In this document: one piece after another, positions 43,159 through 51,988 of the stretch
Layout of the letters: every line of letters starts with the position of its first letter
Position numbering within the stretch: position 1 is the stretch's first letter
Source of the DNA: an uncultured Tateyamaria sp.
GTDB lineage: Bacteria; Pseudomonadota; Alphaproteobacteria; Rhodobacterales; Rhodobacteraceae
Reading direction: 5' to 3'
Assembly: GCF_947497045.1 (NCBI RefSeq)
Contig: NZ_CANMEU010000002.1
Coordinates: forward strand, 124,001-188,000
Length of the DNA stretch: 64,000 nt
Program-made: the position numbers and the translations under genes
Notes under the pieces: generated by a model
Seen by the model: only the letters and a program-made list of their open reading frames with translations
Databases searched by the model: none
What the model was told of the DNA's origin: nothing

Positions 43159-43983
43159 TCAGCCCTCAAGCGCGGCGCGAAACAGGTTCGGCCCGCTCAT
43201 CACCTGTATCCCGCCAGAGACCGGCAACACGGCACCTGTCAGGTAGGCCCCGCCCCGCCCGCACAGGAACTGCATGCAGCCCGCGATATCCTCGTCCCGG
43301 CCCACGCGGCCCAGGGGCACGTCCGCGCCCACCTTGTCGCGCATCCCCTCATCTGCGGTGGCGAAAGCGGTCATCTTGCTTACGAACGGTCCCGGAGCCA
43401 GCGCGTTGACGGTGATGTGGTGGCCTGCCAGTTCCTTAGCCATGATCTTGGTCATATGCAGCACCGCCGCCTTGGAGGCCGCATAAGAATAAGCCCCGTC
43501 ACCCAATGCCGCTTCGCCCATGACCGAGCCCACATTGACCACGCGCGCCGGATCGTCCGGGCTTGCGGATGCGATCAGCGTTGGCAGTAAGGCTTGTGTT
43601 AGGTGGAACAGGCCCGCCACATTCACATTCATCACCTTTTCCCACGCCGCATGGGGGAATTGACCCAAAGGGGCACCCCAGGTGACACCCGCATTGTTCA
43701 TCAGGATATGCAACTTGTCGCTGCGTTCGCCGACCTCTTTGACCAGCGCCGCAATCCCGTCTTCGGAACTGACATCACCTGCGAACCCTTCGACCGTGCC
43801 GGGGCTGTCCATCGCGTTCAACGCGCGCGCAACCGCCTCGCACGCATCCCCCTTGCGGCTGGCGATCAGCACATGCGCGCCTGCCATCATCAGCCCTGTG
43901 GCGGCCATCCGCCCGATACCGGTCGCGCCGCCTGTCACCAGGGCGACCTTACCTTGCAATGAAAACAATGTTTTGGGGTCCAT
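43159..43983 (-). CDS. Short-chain dehydrogenase/reductase
   Basis: A 274-residue SDR with VALVTGGATGIGRMAATGL, LIASRKGDACEAVA, MNNAGVTWGAPLGQFP, and the catalytic GSVMGEAALGDGAYSYAASKAA. The Arg after the second strand (ASRKG) suggests NADP use. It starts the SDR-SDR-thiolase row and diverges from the quinone oxidoreductase gene. Confidence 0.88.
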   Translation of the reverse strand: MDPKTLFSLQGKVALVTGGATGIGRMAATGLMMAGAHVLIASRKGDACEAVARALNAMDSPGTVEGFAGDVSSEDGIAALVKEVGERSDKLHILMNNAGVTWGAPLGQFPHAAWEKVMNVNVAGLFHLTQALLPTLIASASPDDPARVVNVGSVMGEAALGDGAYSYAASKAAVLHMTKIMAKELAGHHITVNALAPGPFVSKMTAFATADEGMRDKVGADVPLGRVGRDEDIAGCMQFLCGRGGAYLTGAVLPVSGGIQVMSGPNLFRAALEG

Positions 43984-44120
43984 TCTTTATGTCCTTTGCA
44001 TCAGGCTGTCGCAACGTCGCGCGGCGCACCGCTTTACAGCGCGGCCCACGCCCTTGCAGGATGTGGCAAAGGCAGATGCATTGCACCCCTGCCGTAACGT
44101 CACGCCGAAAGGGCCACCAT

Positions 44121-45116
44121 ATGCACGCATTGCTCAGCACCACCCCCGGCGGCCCGGACACGCTGGAATGGACCGAACTGCCTGACGCCACCCCCAAGAA
44201 GGGCGAAGTGCGCATCGCGGTCAAAGCGGCGGGCGCGAACTTTCCCGACACGCTGATCATCCGCGATCTTTATCAGATCAAACCGCCACGCCCCTTTGCG
44301 CCGGGTGGCGAAGTGTCGGGCATTGTGGATGCGGTTGGCGACGGGGTCAGCGGCTTTGTCGTGGGTGACAAGGTGATTGCCATGACCGGCTTTGGCGGGT
44401 TTACCACCCATATCTGCGCCCAGGCGAACGCCTGCCTCAAGATGCCCGAAAGGATGTCATTCGAGGATGCGGCATGTTTTATTTTTACATACGGAACGTC
44501 CCATTACGCTTTGAAGAACCGCGCAGAATTGAAACCGGGTGAGACGCTGCTGATCCTTGGTGCTGCGGGTGGCGTGGGGGCTGCCGCCATAGAGTTGGGC
44601 AAAGCGGCAGGGGCGCGCGTCATTGCCGCCGTCAGCAGTCAGGACAAGGCGGAGTTTTGCACGTCACTTGGCGCGGACGAGGCAATCATCTATCCGCGCG
44701 ATATGGACCGTGCCGCACAAAAAGAGTTGTCGGCACAAATCAAGGCGGCAGCCGGACCCGAGGGGGTTCACGTGGCCTATGATGCGGTCGGCGGCGACTA
44801 TGCAGAACCTGTCATCCGGTCGATGGCCTGGGGCGGTCGGTTTCTGGTTGTGGGATTTCCCGCTGGTATCCCTGCGATTCCGCTGAACCTGACATTGCTC
44901 AAAAGCTGTCAGATCGTGGGCGTGTTCTGGGGGGCTTCGATCTATCGCGATCCAGCAGGTCACATGCAGAACATGTCAGAACTCTTTGAGATGTATGCCA
45001 AAGGTCAGGTCAAACCACACATCTCGGCACGTTTTCCCATGCAGGATGGCGCGCAAGCGCTGGAGATGATTTCGGATCGCAAAGTGTTGGGCAAGGTTGT
45101 CCTGCTGGCCCCTTAA
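44121..45116 (+). CDS. NADPH:quinone oxidoreductase (zinc-free MDR family)
   Basis: A 331-residue MDR protein: GANFPDTLIIRDLYQIKPPRPFAPGGEVSG, TYGTSHYALKNRAELKPGE, the nucleotide motif ILGAAGGVGAAAIELGKA, and AYDAVGGDYAEPVIR. No zinc ligands. GAAAGGG precedes the ATG at 44121. Relatives include acryloyl-CoA and enoyl reductases as well as quinone reductases, so reduction of an unsaturated acyl intermediate is possible. Confidence 0.9.
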   Translation: MHALLSTTPGGPDTLEWTELPDATPKKGEVRIAVKAAGANFPDTLIIRDLYQIKPPRPFAPGGEVSGIVDAVGDGVSGFVVGDKVIAMTGFGGFTTHICAQANACLKMPERMSFEDAACFIFTYGTSHYALKNRAELKPGETLLILGAAGGVGAAAIELGKAAGARVIAAVSSQDKAEFCTSLGADEAIIYPRDMDRAAQKELSAQIKAAAGPEGVHVAYDAVGGDYAEPVIRSMAWGGRFLVVGFPAGIPAIPLNLTLLKSCQIVGVFWGASIYRDPAGHMQNMSELFEMYAKGQVKPHISARFPMQDGAQALEMISDRKVLGKVVLLAP

Positions 45117-45775
45117 AGGTGGTGCAAATGCGCGATATCGTTGAAACCACGCACCGACATGTGGTCACCCTGCACCACAAGGCGGCTGATCGATCCATTG
45201 GCCGCGCCCAGAAACGCGAATGGCTCGGACCCGGACGCCATGGCAAGTGCAGCACCAATCACGCCGCCATGCACGAACACAGCGACCCGTTGATCGGCAT
45301 GCGCGTCAGCTATGTCTTGCAACCCTTTGCGAACACGTCCAAAAAATACGTCGCGCGTCTCGGCCCCTGGAATTGCCGACCAGTCTTGCGATGCGACCAC
45401 CTCGCGGTAGATCGGATCGCCCTCGGCGGCCTTGATCCGATAGAGCCCGCCGTCCCATTCCCCCAGATGGACTTCGTGCAGATCCGGGTTTTCAACCGGC
45501 ACCATTCCCAGATGCGCGGCCAACGGGGCCGCCGTCTGATGCGTTCGCGTCAACTTCGTCACGTAAAGCCCTGCAAACGTGTCATTTTTCAGACGATCAC
45601 CCACGGCATTTGCTTGCCGTTCCCCTTGCGGATGCAAGGGCGGATCCCCATGGCCGTCCTTCATCGGAAAACTCACATCCGGTCGCGCAGGTGCGCTTTC
45701 CCCATGCCGGATCAGGATCAAGTCGGTCGCCCCTTTGGGCGGCGCATATACGGGCTGGCGATATTCTTGCGTCAT
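45113..45775 (-). CDS. Histidine phosphatase (phosphoglycerate mutase-like) family protein
   Basis: A 220-residue phosphatase: the phospho-His motif LILIRHGESAPARP, the acid region EVHLGEWDGG, and the second His in VAVFVHGGVIGAAL. It overlaps the convergent quinone oxidoreductase gene by 4 bp. The substrate is unknown; it might remove phosphate from an intermediate made by the ACAD10-like kinase, which is speculation. Confidence 0.88.
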   Translation of the reverse strand: MTQEYRQPVYAPPKGATDLILIRHGESAPARPDVSFPMKDGHGDPPLHPQGERQANAVGDRLKNDTFAGLYVTKLTRTHQTAAPLAAHLGMVPVENPDLHEVHLGEWDGGLYRIKAAEGDPIYREVVASQDWSAIPGAETRDVFFGRVRKGLQDIADAHADQRVAVFVHGGVIGAALAMASGSEPFAFLGAANGSISRLVVQGDHMSVRGFNDIAHLHHL

Positions 45776-45801
45776 GCCCCCTCATACATCGGAGCCTGCC
45801 A

Positions 45802-46806
45802 ATGACCAACCATCAGATCACTGTGGCCAGCCTGCCCACCGCCGCGCTTGAGGCCCGGCATTTCCAGCTTAGCAATGTGCCCATGCCAGAACCGCAAGAG
45901 GGTGAGGTTCTGTTGCGCACCATCCTGATGAGCATTGATGCGGCCAACCGGTCGTGGATGCAGGGCGCGACATATCGCGATGCGGTCAAGCCGGGCGACG
46001 CGATGCCGACCTATGCGATCTGTGAGGTGGTCGAGAGCAGATCGCCGCGCTTGAGCTCCGGCGACATTGTCGCCGCCGAATCCGTGTGGGCTGATCATGT
46101 GACCCGACCGGCCCACAAGCTCCAGAAGCTGCCCAAGATTACGCCCCTGTCCCATTTGTTGAGCGTTTACGGCATCGCGGGTAAGACCGCTTTTCACGGC
46201 CTGCTGAGTGTCGGCCAACCGCTCGCAGGGGAAACCATCGTCGTTTCTGCCGCTGCGGGATCGGTCGGCGGCTATGTGGGCCAGATCGGTAAGGCATTGG
46301 GGTGTCGTGTCGTGGGCATCGCGGGCGGGCCGGACAAATGCGCCTATGTCACCGATCACTTGGGCTTTGACGGGTGTGTTGATTACCGTGCGGGCGGGCT
46401 GTTCAAGGCGCTGAAGGCGGCCTGCCCGGACGGTGTGGATGTGTATTTCGACAATGTGGGCGGCCAGATCCTCGAAACCACGCTGCCGCTGATGAACGAG
46501 CGAGGCCGGGTCGTGTGCTGCGGAGCGATCAGTCAATATGACACCGACACGCCCACCGGGCCGCGCAACCTGCCCGGCCTTGTGGTGGTCAAGCGGCTGC
46601 GGATGGAGGGGTTCATTGTCATGGACTTCGCCCATAACGACGCCAAAGCGACGCGCGCGCTGCAAACATGGGTGGCTGAGGGCAAGATTAAGGTCAGCGA
46701 AGACATCGTGGACGGGTTGGAGAACGCGCCCGCAGCCTTGATCGGCCTGTTGAACGGCGACAACACGGGCAAGCGGATGGTGCGCGTCGGACCGGACCCG
46801 GCATGA
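45802..46806 (+). CDS. NADP-dependent oxidoreductase, PGR/leukotriene B4 dehydrogenase type
   Basis: A 334-residue MDR reductase: LRTILMSIDAANRSWM, YGIAGKTAFHGLLSVGQPLAGE, the cofactor loop VSAAAGSVGGYVGQIGKALG, YFDNVGGQILETTLPLMN, and the ending VDGLENAPAALIGLLNGDNTGKRMV. These enzymes reduce carbon-carbon double bonds next to carbonyls. The stop overlaps the MaoC start (ATGA), so the pair was built to be coexpressed. Confidence 0.9.
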   Translation: MTNHQITVASLPTAALEARHFQLSNVPMPEPQEGEVLLRTILMSIDAANRSWMQGATYRDAVKPGDAMPTYAICEVVESRSPRLSSGDIVAAESVWADHVTRPAHKLQKLPKITPLSHLLSVYGIAGKTAFHGLLSVGQPLAGETIVVSAAAGSVGGYVGQIGKALGCRVVGIAGGPDKCAYVTDHLGFDGCVDYRAGGLFKALKAACPDGVDVYFDNVGGQILETTLPLMNERGRVVCCGAISQYDTDTPTGPRNLPGLVVVKRLRMEGFIVMDFAHNDAKATRALQTWVAEGKIKVSEDIVDGLENAPAALIGLLNGDNTGKRMVRVGPDPA

Positions 46807-47295
46807 GTATCGCGCAAGCTCACGCCACTCTGACGGCGCAGATCGGCCAAGAGGTGGGTGTGTCGAACTGGATCACGGTCGATCAGGTGATGATCGATCA
46901 GTTTGCACATCTCACACATGACACCCAGTGGATCCACACCGACCCTGAACGCGCCACCCGCGACACATCCCACGGCGGAACCATCGCCCACGGTTTTCTG
47001 ACGCTCAGCCTTGCGTCACGCTTTCAGCCTTGCGTCACGCTTTGCCTATGACTGTTTTCCGCTGATGGCGGGGCAAACCATGGGCATCAACTATGGATTT
47101 GACCGCATTCGGTTTCTGAACCCTGTGCGGGCCAGCAGCCGGTTGCGGGGACGCTTTACGCTGACGGCTGTGACCCTGCGGTCCGCCACGGAGCTGATGC
47201 GCGAAACCCGGCTGAGCATCGAAATCGAGGGGCACGAGGCGCCCGCACTTGTGGCAGAATGGCTTGGACTGGCGGTATTTGACGCCCAGCCCTGA
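46803..47295 (+). pseudogene. MaoC family dehydratase, frameshifted by a 19-bp tandem duplication
   Basis: The first frame (46803-47051) gives the hotdog hydratase start (QFAHLTHDTQWIHTDPERA, GGTIAHGFLTLSLASRF) and then runs into a stop after QPCVTLCL. The rest of the protein (FAYDCFPLMAGQTMGINYG, then FDRIRFLNPVRASSRLRG, and the ending VAEWLGLAVFD) continues in another frame to 47295. The shift is caused exactly by a second copy of a 19-bp unit at 47026-47044: removing one copy restores a normal protein of about 157 residues. MaoC hydratases add water to enoyl-CoA. Loss by slippage could be reversible. Confidence 0.9.
47007..47044 (+). repeat. 19-bp perfect tandem duplication inside maoC
   Basis: CAGCCTTGCGTCACGCTTT at 47007-47025 is repeated immediately at 47026-47044. 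A length of 19 is not a multiple of three, so it shifts the reading frame. It is a classic substrate for replication slippage or RecA-independent loss. Confidence 0.97.
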
Positions 47296-47361
47296 TCGCA
47301 ACACTGGACAGGACCCCGAAAAACTCGCTAACACCTGCGTATCTCAAGGGTAAATTTTGAA

Positions 47362-47805
47362 ATGCTATCCGTTCTTATTCTCAACGGGCCCAACCTGAAC
47401 CTGCTTGGTACACGCCAACCGGAGATCTACGGGCACACCACGCTGGCCGATGTCGAAGCGATGTGCGCCGCACACGGGCAGGCCAAGGGATTTGAGGTGA
47501 CCTGTGCGCAGTCCAACCACGAAGGCGCGCTGGTCGATGCGATTCACGCCGCCAAAGGCACCCATGACGGGATCGTACTGAATGCGGGGGCCTATACCCA
47601 CAGCTCGATTGCGCTGCATGACGCAATTGCGGGCACCGAACTGCCGGTGGTCGAACTGCACCTCAGCAACATTCATGCACGCGAGGCGTTTCGCCATCAC
47701 AGCTTTATCGCCCCTGTCGCCGTGGGCATGATCTGCGGCTTTGGGGCAGCAGGATACACGCTGGCGCTTGATGCGTTGCTCGGACATCTGGAGGACACAT
47801 CGTGA
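47362..47805 (+). CDS. aroQ: 3-dehydroquinate dehydratase type II
   Basis: A 147-residue enzyme of the shikimate pathway: LILNGPNLNLLGTRQPEIYG (flexible active-site loop with Arg and Tyr), QSNHEGALVDAIH, LNAGAYTHSSIALHDAI and ELHLSNIHAREAFRHHSF. The stop overlaps the GTG start of the LuxR-type gene, so the two are translationally coupled. Confidence 0.97.
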   Translation: MLSVLILNGPNLNLLGTRQPEIYGHTTLADVEAMCAAHGQAKGFEVTCAQSNHEGALVDAIHAAKGTHDGIVLNAGAYTHSSIALHDAIAGTELPVVELHLSNIHAREAFRHHSFIAPVAVGMICGFGAAGYTLALDALLGHLEDTS

Positions 47806-48551
47806 AAAGCTATCTGCACCGCCTGTCCAACTGCCAGACCATCGAAGAGCTGTGGGAAGCCCATAGCCGCCGCATGGAAGAGTATGGCTTTGACCGGCTG
47901 ATCTATGGATTCACCCGCTATCGGTCCGGCAATTCGCTTGGCGATCCCGAGGATTTCATCATCCTGACGAACCATGACAGCGCCTACACAAACGTGTTCA
48001 TGGGCGAGCAGCATTATGTACACGCCCCCATGGTCAACTGGGCGCTTAACAACGAAGGGGCGTGCAGTTGGGGCATTCTGGCCCAGATGCAAAGCACCAA
48101 GACCCTGACACCTGCCGAACAGCGCGTACTGGAATTCAACTATTCGATGGGTGTGACGGCCGGATATACGATCAGCTTCAAGTCCGTGTCGGCCCGCTCC
48201 AAGGGGGCGATTGCGCTGACGGCCAAGGCAGGCATGTCGCAAGATGATATCGATGCGGTCTGGGCCGAACATGGGCGCGATATTCATCTGATGAACAATG
48301 TTGCGCACCTCAAGATCCTCACCCTGCCCTATACGGCACCCAATCGGTCACTGACCAAGCGTCAGCGCGAGGCGCTGGAATGGGTCGGCGATGGCAAGAC
48401 GATGCAGGATATTGCCGTTATCATGGGTCTGACCTCGGCCACGATCGAAAAACACCTGCGTCTGGCACGCGAAGCACTGGCGGTTGAAACCACCGCACAG
48501 GCCGTGCTGAAGGCGGCATTTGCCAACCAGATGTTCATCCTGGAAGCGTAA
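47802..48551 (+). CDS. LuxR family regulator with atypical autoinducer-binding domain (solo)
   Basis: A 249-residue protein (GTG start overlapping the aroQ stop). Residues 15-165 form the autoinducer-binding fold; residues 180-245 form a clear LuxR helix-turn-helix (SLTKRQREALEWVGDGKTMQ, then IAVIMGLTSATIEKHLR). By alignment with TraR, the acyl-homoserine lactone contacts are changed: the usual Trp is Tyr62, Tyr is Phe66 and the near-invariant Asp is Ala75 (YVHAPMV), while the last Trp is kept (Trp90, ACSWG). There is no luxI synthase nearby. It may bind a different ligand or none. Confidence 0.85.
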   Translation: MKSYLHRLSNCQTIEELWEAHSRRMEEYGFDRLIYGFTRYRSGNSLGDPEDFIILTNHDSAYTNVFMGEQHYVHAPMVNWALNNEGACSWGILAQMQSTKTLTPAEQRVLEFNYSMGVTAGYTISFKSVSARSKGAIALTAKAGMSQDDIDAVWAEHGRDIHLMNNVAHLKILTLPYTAPNRSLTKRQREALEWVGDGKTMQDIAVIMGLTSATIEKHLRLAREALAVETTAQAVLKAAFANQMFILEA

Positions 48552-49022
48552 ATATTCGCATAGGTTGCAGAATCAGTCTGCCGCTTTGAGCACCACCTCG
48601 CCCAACCAAAGCGCTTGGGGCCTGACATCACGCTCTGTCAGGGCAGAAATCCGGCTGCTGTATCGGTTACAACCTAAACATCTGAAATATAGACATAATG
48701 TTGCGGATAACCTCACGTCACTTGTAGTTTTTGACCAAAGGGTAAGGAATCCCCCACTTTCTTAACGCTAGGTAAATTTGCATTCTAGGGATGTTCCGTG
48801 AGTGGTGGCTTTGGCCAGGGAGCAGCAGAACAGACCCCGCGCGATTTCGTGGGCTCTCTGTTTTGACCGGTCTTACCGGACCCGGCTCGTTTGTGTATTT
48901 TTCCACAGGCGGGTCGGACTTTGAACGCACCTGCACGTCTCTTCCCCGTGGCATTGGGTGCTTCCAAAGGGGCGGAACCCAGTCCCAAACAAACGGTTCC
49001 GCCCGCCTTTGCCCCCCCTTGA
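48552..49022. other. 470-bp intergenic region after the luxR-type gene
   Basis: No supportable protein gene. It holds two small hairpins just after luxR (CCCAA/TTGGG at 48601-48605/48615-48619 and CCTGACA/TGTCAGG at 48621-48627/48636-48642) that may end the aroQ-luxR transcript without a T run. An AT-rich stretch at about 48660-48790 contains promoter-like pieces (TTGACC, TTAACG, CATTCT), and a strong hairpin lies at 48970-49004. A small RNA transcribed rightward from about 48790 and ending at the last hairpin is possible but unproven. Confidence 0.4.
48970..49004. terminator. Strong hairpin, possible bidirectional terminator
   Basis: GGGCGGAACC (48970-48979) pairs perfectly with GGTTCCGCCC (48995-49004) around a 15-base loop. 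CCTTT follows on the right strand and CCTTTGG on the other. It lies 19 bp past the stop of the leftward prolyl aminopeptidase gene, which it probably terminates. Confidence 0.6.
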
Positions 49023-49937
49023 TCAGATCGTCAACGCATCCGTCGCCGCACGGATCGCGACCCGCATTTCTGCGTCCAGCGCGGAATGTGTGCTGCCGCC
49101 CAAAACCTGCAAGGTCGCGGCATCCCAGACCTGTGCCAATTCCCAAGGACAGCGCAGCGGGCAGGACGGGTCAAGCCGGCTGTGGATCATCGTGCAGGGG
49201 ATGTGCGCGATCCGGTCCACATTGTGCAGCAACTGATCATCGTTGAACCACGCACCATGAGCAAAATAATGCGTTACGATCCGGGCAAAGCCGCGCCGGA
49301 ACCCCGGATCGGCATAACGCGAGCCGGGGTCGTGAATGTCGCCGCCGAAAATCCCCGTCTCCCATGCACACCATGCATCCGCTGCGGCTTGCGCGCGGGC
49401 GGGGTCACGCAGACGGTCGTAGTAGGCACTGATCCGCGCGGGCGTGTGTTCGGGCAACCGCCCGACCTCGGGGACATGATCGCAGAAGGCGGCATGGGCT
49501 TCGGGGAAGAGGTTGCCCACGTCGCCGTAAAGCCATTGCAGATCACGCGCCGCTGTCGTCGCGACCCCTGCCAGCACCATGGCGCGCACACGGGTCGGAT
49601 GGGTCTGGGCGTAGGCCATTGCGAGGGTCGTGCCCCACGAGCCGCCGAACAACACCCATTCTTCAATGCCGTAATGTCGGCGGACCGCTTCGATATCCGC
49701 GATCAGGTGCTCGGTGGTGTTGTGATCGAGGGCTGCGAGATCATTGGCAGCAGAGGGGGTACTGCGCCCTGCCCCGCGCTGATCCATTAGGATCACGCGA
49801 TAGCGGGTGAGGTCGAACAGATCATAGTGCCCGTCAGTGCAGCCCGATCCGGGACCGCCATGCAGCACGAGCGCATCGATCCCCTGCCCGGCCTGACGGA
49901 TGTAAATCTCATGCCCATCACCGACATTCAGCATCAT
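49023..49937 (-). CDS. pip: Prolyl aminopeptidase
   Basis: A 304-residue alpha/beta hydrolase removing N-terminal proline: the oxyanion motif LVLHGGPGSGCTDGHY, MDQRGAGRSTP, the nucleophile elbow VLFGGSWGTTLAMAYAQTHP, YFAHGAWF, and Asp and His of the triad in HSRLDPSCP and GGSTHSALD. GGAGGG precedes tandem ATGs at 49937 and 49934. It lies directly after the tsf terminator. Confidence 0.93.
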   Translation of the reverse strand: MMLNVGDGHEIYIRQAGQGIDALVLHGGPGSGCTDGHYDLFDLTRYRVILMDQRGAGRSTPSAANDLAALDHNTTEHLIADIEAVRRHYGIEEWVLFGGSWGTTLAMAYAQTHPTRVRAMVLAGVATTAARDLQWLYGDVGNLFPEAHAAFCDHVPEVGRLPEHTPARISAYYDRLRDPARAQAAADAWCAWETGIFGGDIHDPGSRYADPGFRRGFARIVTHYFAHGAWFNDDQLLHNVDRIAHIPCTMIHSRLDPSCPLRCPWELAQVWDAATLQVLGGSTHSALDAEMRVAIRAATDALTI

Positions 49938-49956
49938 CGTGCAACCCTCCAAAGCA

Positions 49957-49985
49957 AAACGGCGCGCCTCATGGGCGCGCCGTTT
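49957..49985 (-). terminator. Intrinsic terminator after tsf
   Basis: AAACGGCGCGCC and GGCGCGCCGTTT form a perfect 12-bp stem with a 5-base loop, followed on the minus strand by TGCTTT. It sits between tsf and the pip ribosome-binding site. Confidence 0.9.
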
Positions 49986-50008
49986 CATAAACTTTGCAAG
50001 GGGTCAGA

Positions 50009-50884
50009 TCAGCTTTGGCCGACTTTGGCGACTTCCGCTGCAAAGTCTTCTTTCTCGACTTCGATGCCTTCGCCCACTTCAAGACGGGCAAAGCCTGTGA
50101 TCGCAGCACCTGCTTCTTCGGCGGCCTTGGCCACGGTCAGGTCAGGGTTCACCACGAATTGCTGGTTCAGCAGCGTGACTTCGGACATGTATTTCTTCAT
50201 CCGGCCCACGATCATCTTTTCAATCACCGCTTCGGGCTTGCCGCTTTCACGGGCGATGTCCATCTGGACCTGCTTTTCCTTTTCGACGACGGACGCATCC
50301 AGATCATCCTCGGACAGCGAGGCAGGGTTTACCGCCGCGATGTGCATCGCAACCTGCTTGCCGAACGCGGCATCGCCACCGGTCATCGCGACCAAAACGC
50401 CGATCTTGCCCATACCGGGGGCGGCTGCGTTGTGGACATAGGAGACGACCGTGTCGCCGGTCAGCTTCGCCATGCGGCGCACGCTCATGTTCTCGCCGAT
50501 GGTGGCGATTTTGTCGGTCACGACGTCCGCGACGGATTTGCCACCCATGTCAGCGGCCTTGAGACCATCCACATCATCCGCGCCAAGCGCGACTTTGGCG
50601 ATGCCGGACACCATGTCCTGGAACTCAGCGTTCTTGCCGACGAAATCGGTTTCCGAGTTCACTTCGACCGCGACGCCCGTGCCAGCGTCCACGACGACAG
50701 CCACGAGGCCCTCGGCAGCGGTGCGGCCCGATTTCTTGGCGGCTTTGGCAAGACCCTTGGTGCGCAGCCAGTCGACCGCCGCCTCCATGTCACCATCGGT
50801 TTCCGTCAGCGCTTTTTTCGCATCCATCATGCCTGCGCCCGTGCTGTCGCGCAGTTCTTTGACCATTGCTGCTGTGATTGCCAT
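50009..50884 (-). CDS. tsf: Elongation factor Ts
   Basis: A 291-residue nucleotide-exchange factor for EF-Tu. Seen: the UBA-like start [24 protein letters not shown], then [19 protein letters not shown], the EF-Tu-contacting [13 protein letters not shown] and the core pair [10 protein letters not shown]. It follows rpsB on the same strand as usual, with a hairpin in between. Confidence 0.98.
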   Translation of the reverse strand: MAITAAMVKELRDSTGAGMMDAKKALTETDGDMEAAVDWLRTKGLAKAAKKSGRTAAEGLVAVVVDAGTGVAVEVNSETDFVGKNAEFQDMVSGIAKVALGADDVDGLKAADMGGKSVADVVTDKIATIGENMSVRRMAKLTGDTVVSYVHNAAAPGMGKIGVLVAMTGGDAAFGKQVAMHIAAVNPASLSEDDLDASVVEKEKQVQMDIARESGKPEAVIEKMIVGRMKKYMSEVTLLNQQFVVNPDLTVAKAAEEAGAAITGFARLEVGEGIEVEKEDFAAEVAKVGQS

Positions 50885-50917
50885 GATCGGCTCTCCTCAC
50901 TGAAATAGGGATTTTGT

Positions 50918-50940
50918 GCGGCGGTGCTCGACACCGCCGC
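50918..50940 (-). promoter_or_regulatory. Hairpin between rpsB and tsf
   Basis: GCGGCGGTG and CACCGCCGC form a perfect 9-bp stem around a 5-base loop, followed on the minus strand by ACAAAAT and no strong T run. A partial attenuator that sets the S2:EF-Ts ratio, or an RNA-processing site, is likely. Confidence 0.6.
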
Positions 50941-50963
50941 GACTGTCAGGGCTGTGACAGGGC

Positions 50964-51773
50964 TTAGCTGTCGGCCTTGGCCGCTGCCTCTTCTGCAGGG
51001 GCCTCGGCTGCGGCTTCGGTTTCGGCCACGGCCTCTTCGGCGGGGGCTTCTTCCATGGCACCCAGATCAACACCAGCGGCACCGAGTTGTGCGGTCATGC
51101 CGTCAAGGGCAGCGCGGCTTGCCAGATCGCAATAGAGAGAGATGGCGCGGGCTGCATCGTCGTTGCCGGGGATGATGTAGTCCACACCATCAGGCGAGCA
51201 GTTGGTGTCGACCACGGCCACAACCGGGATGCCCAGTTTGTTCGCTTCGGCCACGGCAAGTGCTTCTTTCTTGACGTCGATGACGAAGAGCAGGTCGGGG
51301 CGACCGCCCATTTCGCGGATCCCGCCAAGCGAGGCCTGCAATTTGCCCTGGTCACGTTCCATGCCAAGACGCTCTTTCTTGGTCAGACCTTCAAAACCGA
51401 TCTCGGATTGCTCGTCGATGGCCTTGAGGCGCTGAATGGACTTGGACACGGTCTGCCAGTTGGTCAGCGTGCCGCCAAGCCAGCGGTGGTTCATGTAATA
51501 TTGCGCGCATTTTTCAGCCGCTTCGGCCACAGGCTGTGCCGCCTGACGCTTGGTGCCCACGAACAGGACGCGCCCGCCCTTGGCGACGGTGTCGCGGATT
51601 GCCTGCAGCGCCTGGTCCAACATGGGGACGGTTTGCGTCAGGTCCATGATGTGGATGCCGTTGCGCGCACCATAGATGAACGGGCCCATACGGGGATTCC
51701 AGCGTTGTGTCTGGTGACCAAAGTGTACGCCTGCTTCGAGCAGTTGGCGCATGGAGAACTCGGGAAGAGCCAT
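50964..51773 (-). CDS. rpsB: 30S ribosomal protein S2
   Basis: A 269-residue ribosomal protein: [49 protein letters not shown] and [26 protein letters not shown]. The C-terminus carries an alphaproteobacterial Ala/Glu-rich acidic tail (about 35 residues). AAGGA precedes the ATG at 51773. The 5' leader (51774-51950) is long enough to hold S2 feedback control. Confidence 0.98.
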   Translation of the reverse strand: MALPEFSMRQLLEAGVHFGHQTQRWNPRMGPFIYGARNGIHIMDLTQTVPMLDQALQAIRDTVAKGGRVLFVGTKRQAAQPVAEAAEKCAQYYMNHRWLGGTLTNWQTVSKSIQRLKAIDEQSEIGFEGLTKKERLGMERDQGKLQASLGGIREMGGRPDLLFVIDVKKEALAVAEANKLGIPVVAVVDTNCSPDGVDYIIPGNDDAARAISLYCDLASRAALDGMTAQLGAAGVDLGAMEEAPAEEAVAETEAAAEAPAEEAAAKADS

Positions 51774-51953
51774 GTCGTAATTCCTTTTTCCGGTTTTCGC
51801 CTTGTCCGGGGGTGCAGCGCAGATGCGCCAACCGGTGGACTTTATGGGGATGTCTCTCCCATAGGCCCGCCCCGGACTGCGGATTGAGTGGGTGCGCTTT
51901 AGGAGGTTGCGCGCGCCTTGGCAAGGGGGAATGGCGCGACTCCGGCCGAATTT

Positions 51954-51979
51954 GAGTATTTTGAGAACAATGAAAGAGG
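51954..51979 (+). repeat. Intergenic repeat, copy 6 (olsA-rpsB gap)
   Basis: GAGTATTTTGAGAACAATGAAAGAGG resembles the copy between purC and purS. It lies just after the olsA stop, on the strand opposite to both flanking genes. Confidence 0.65.
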
Positions 51980-51988
51980 CAGGCGGGC

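Noticed and set aside
48630-48655. Possible lux box (CTGTCAGGGCAG) after the LuxR-type gene
   Set aside because: Only 12 bp with CTG-N6-CAG; real lux boxes are 18-20 bp with wider spacing, and the repeat is better explained as part of a hairpin.
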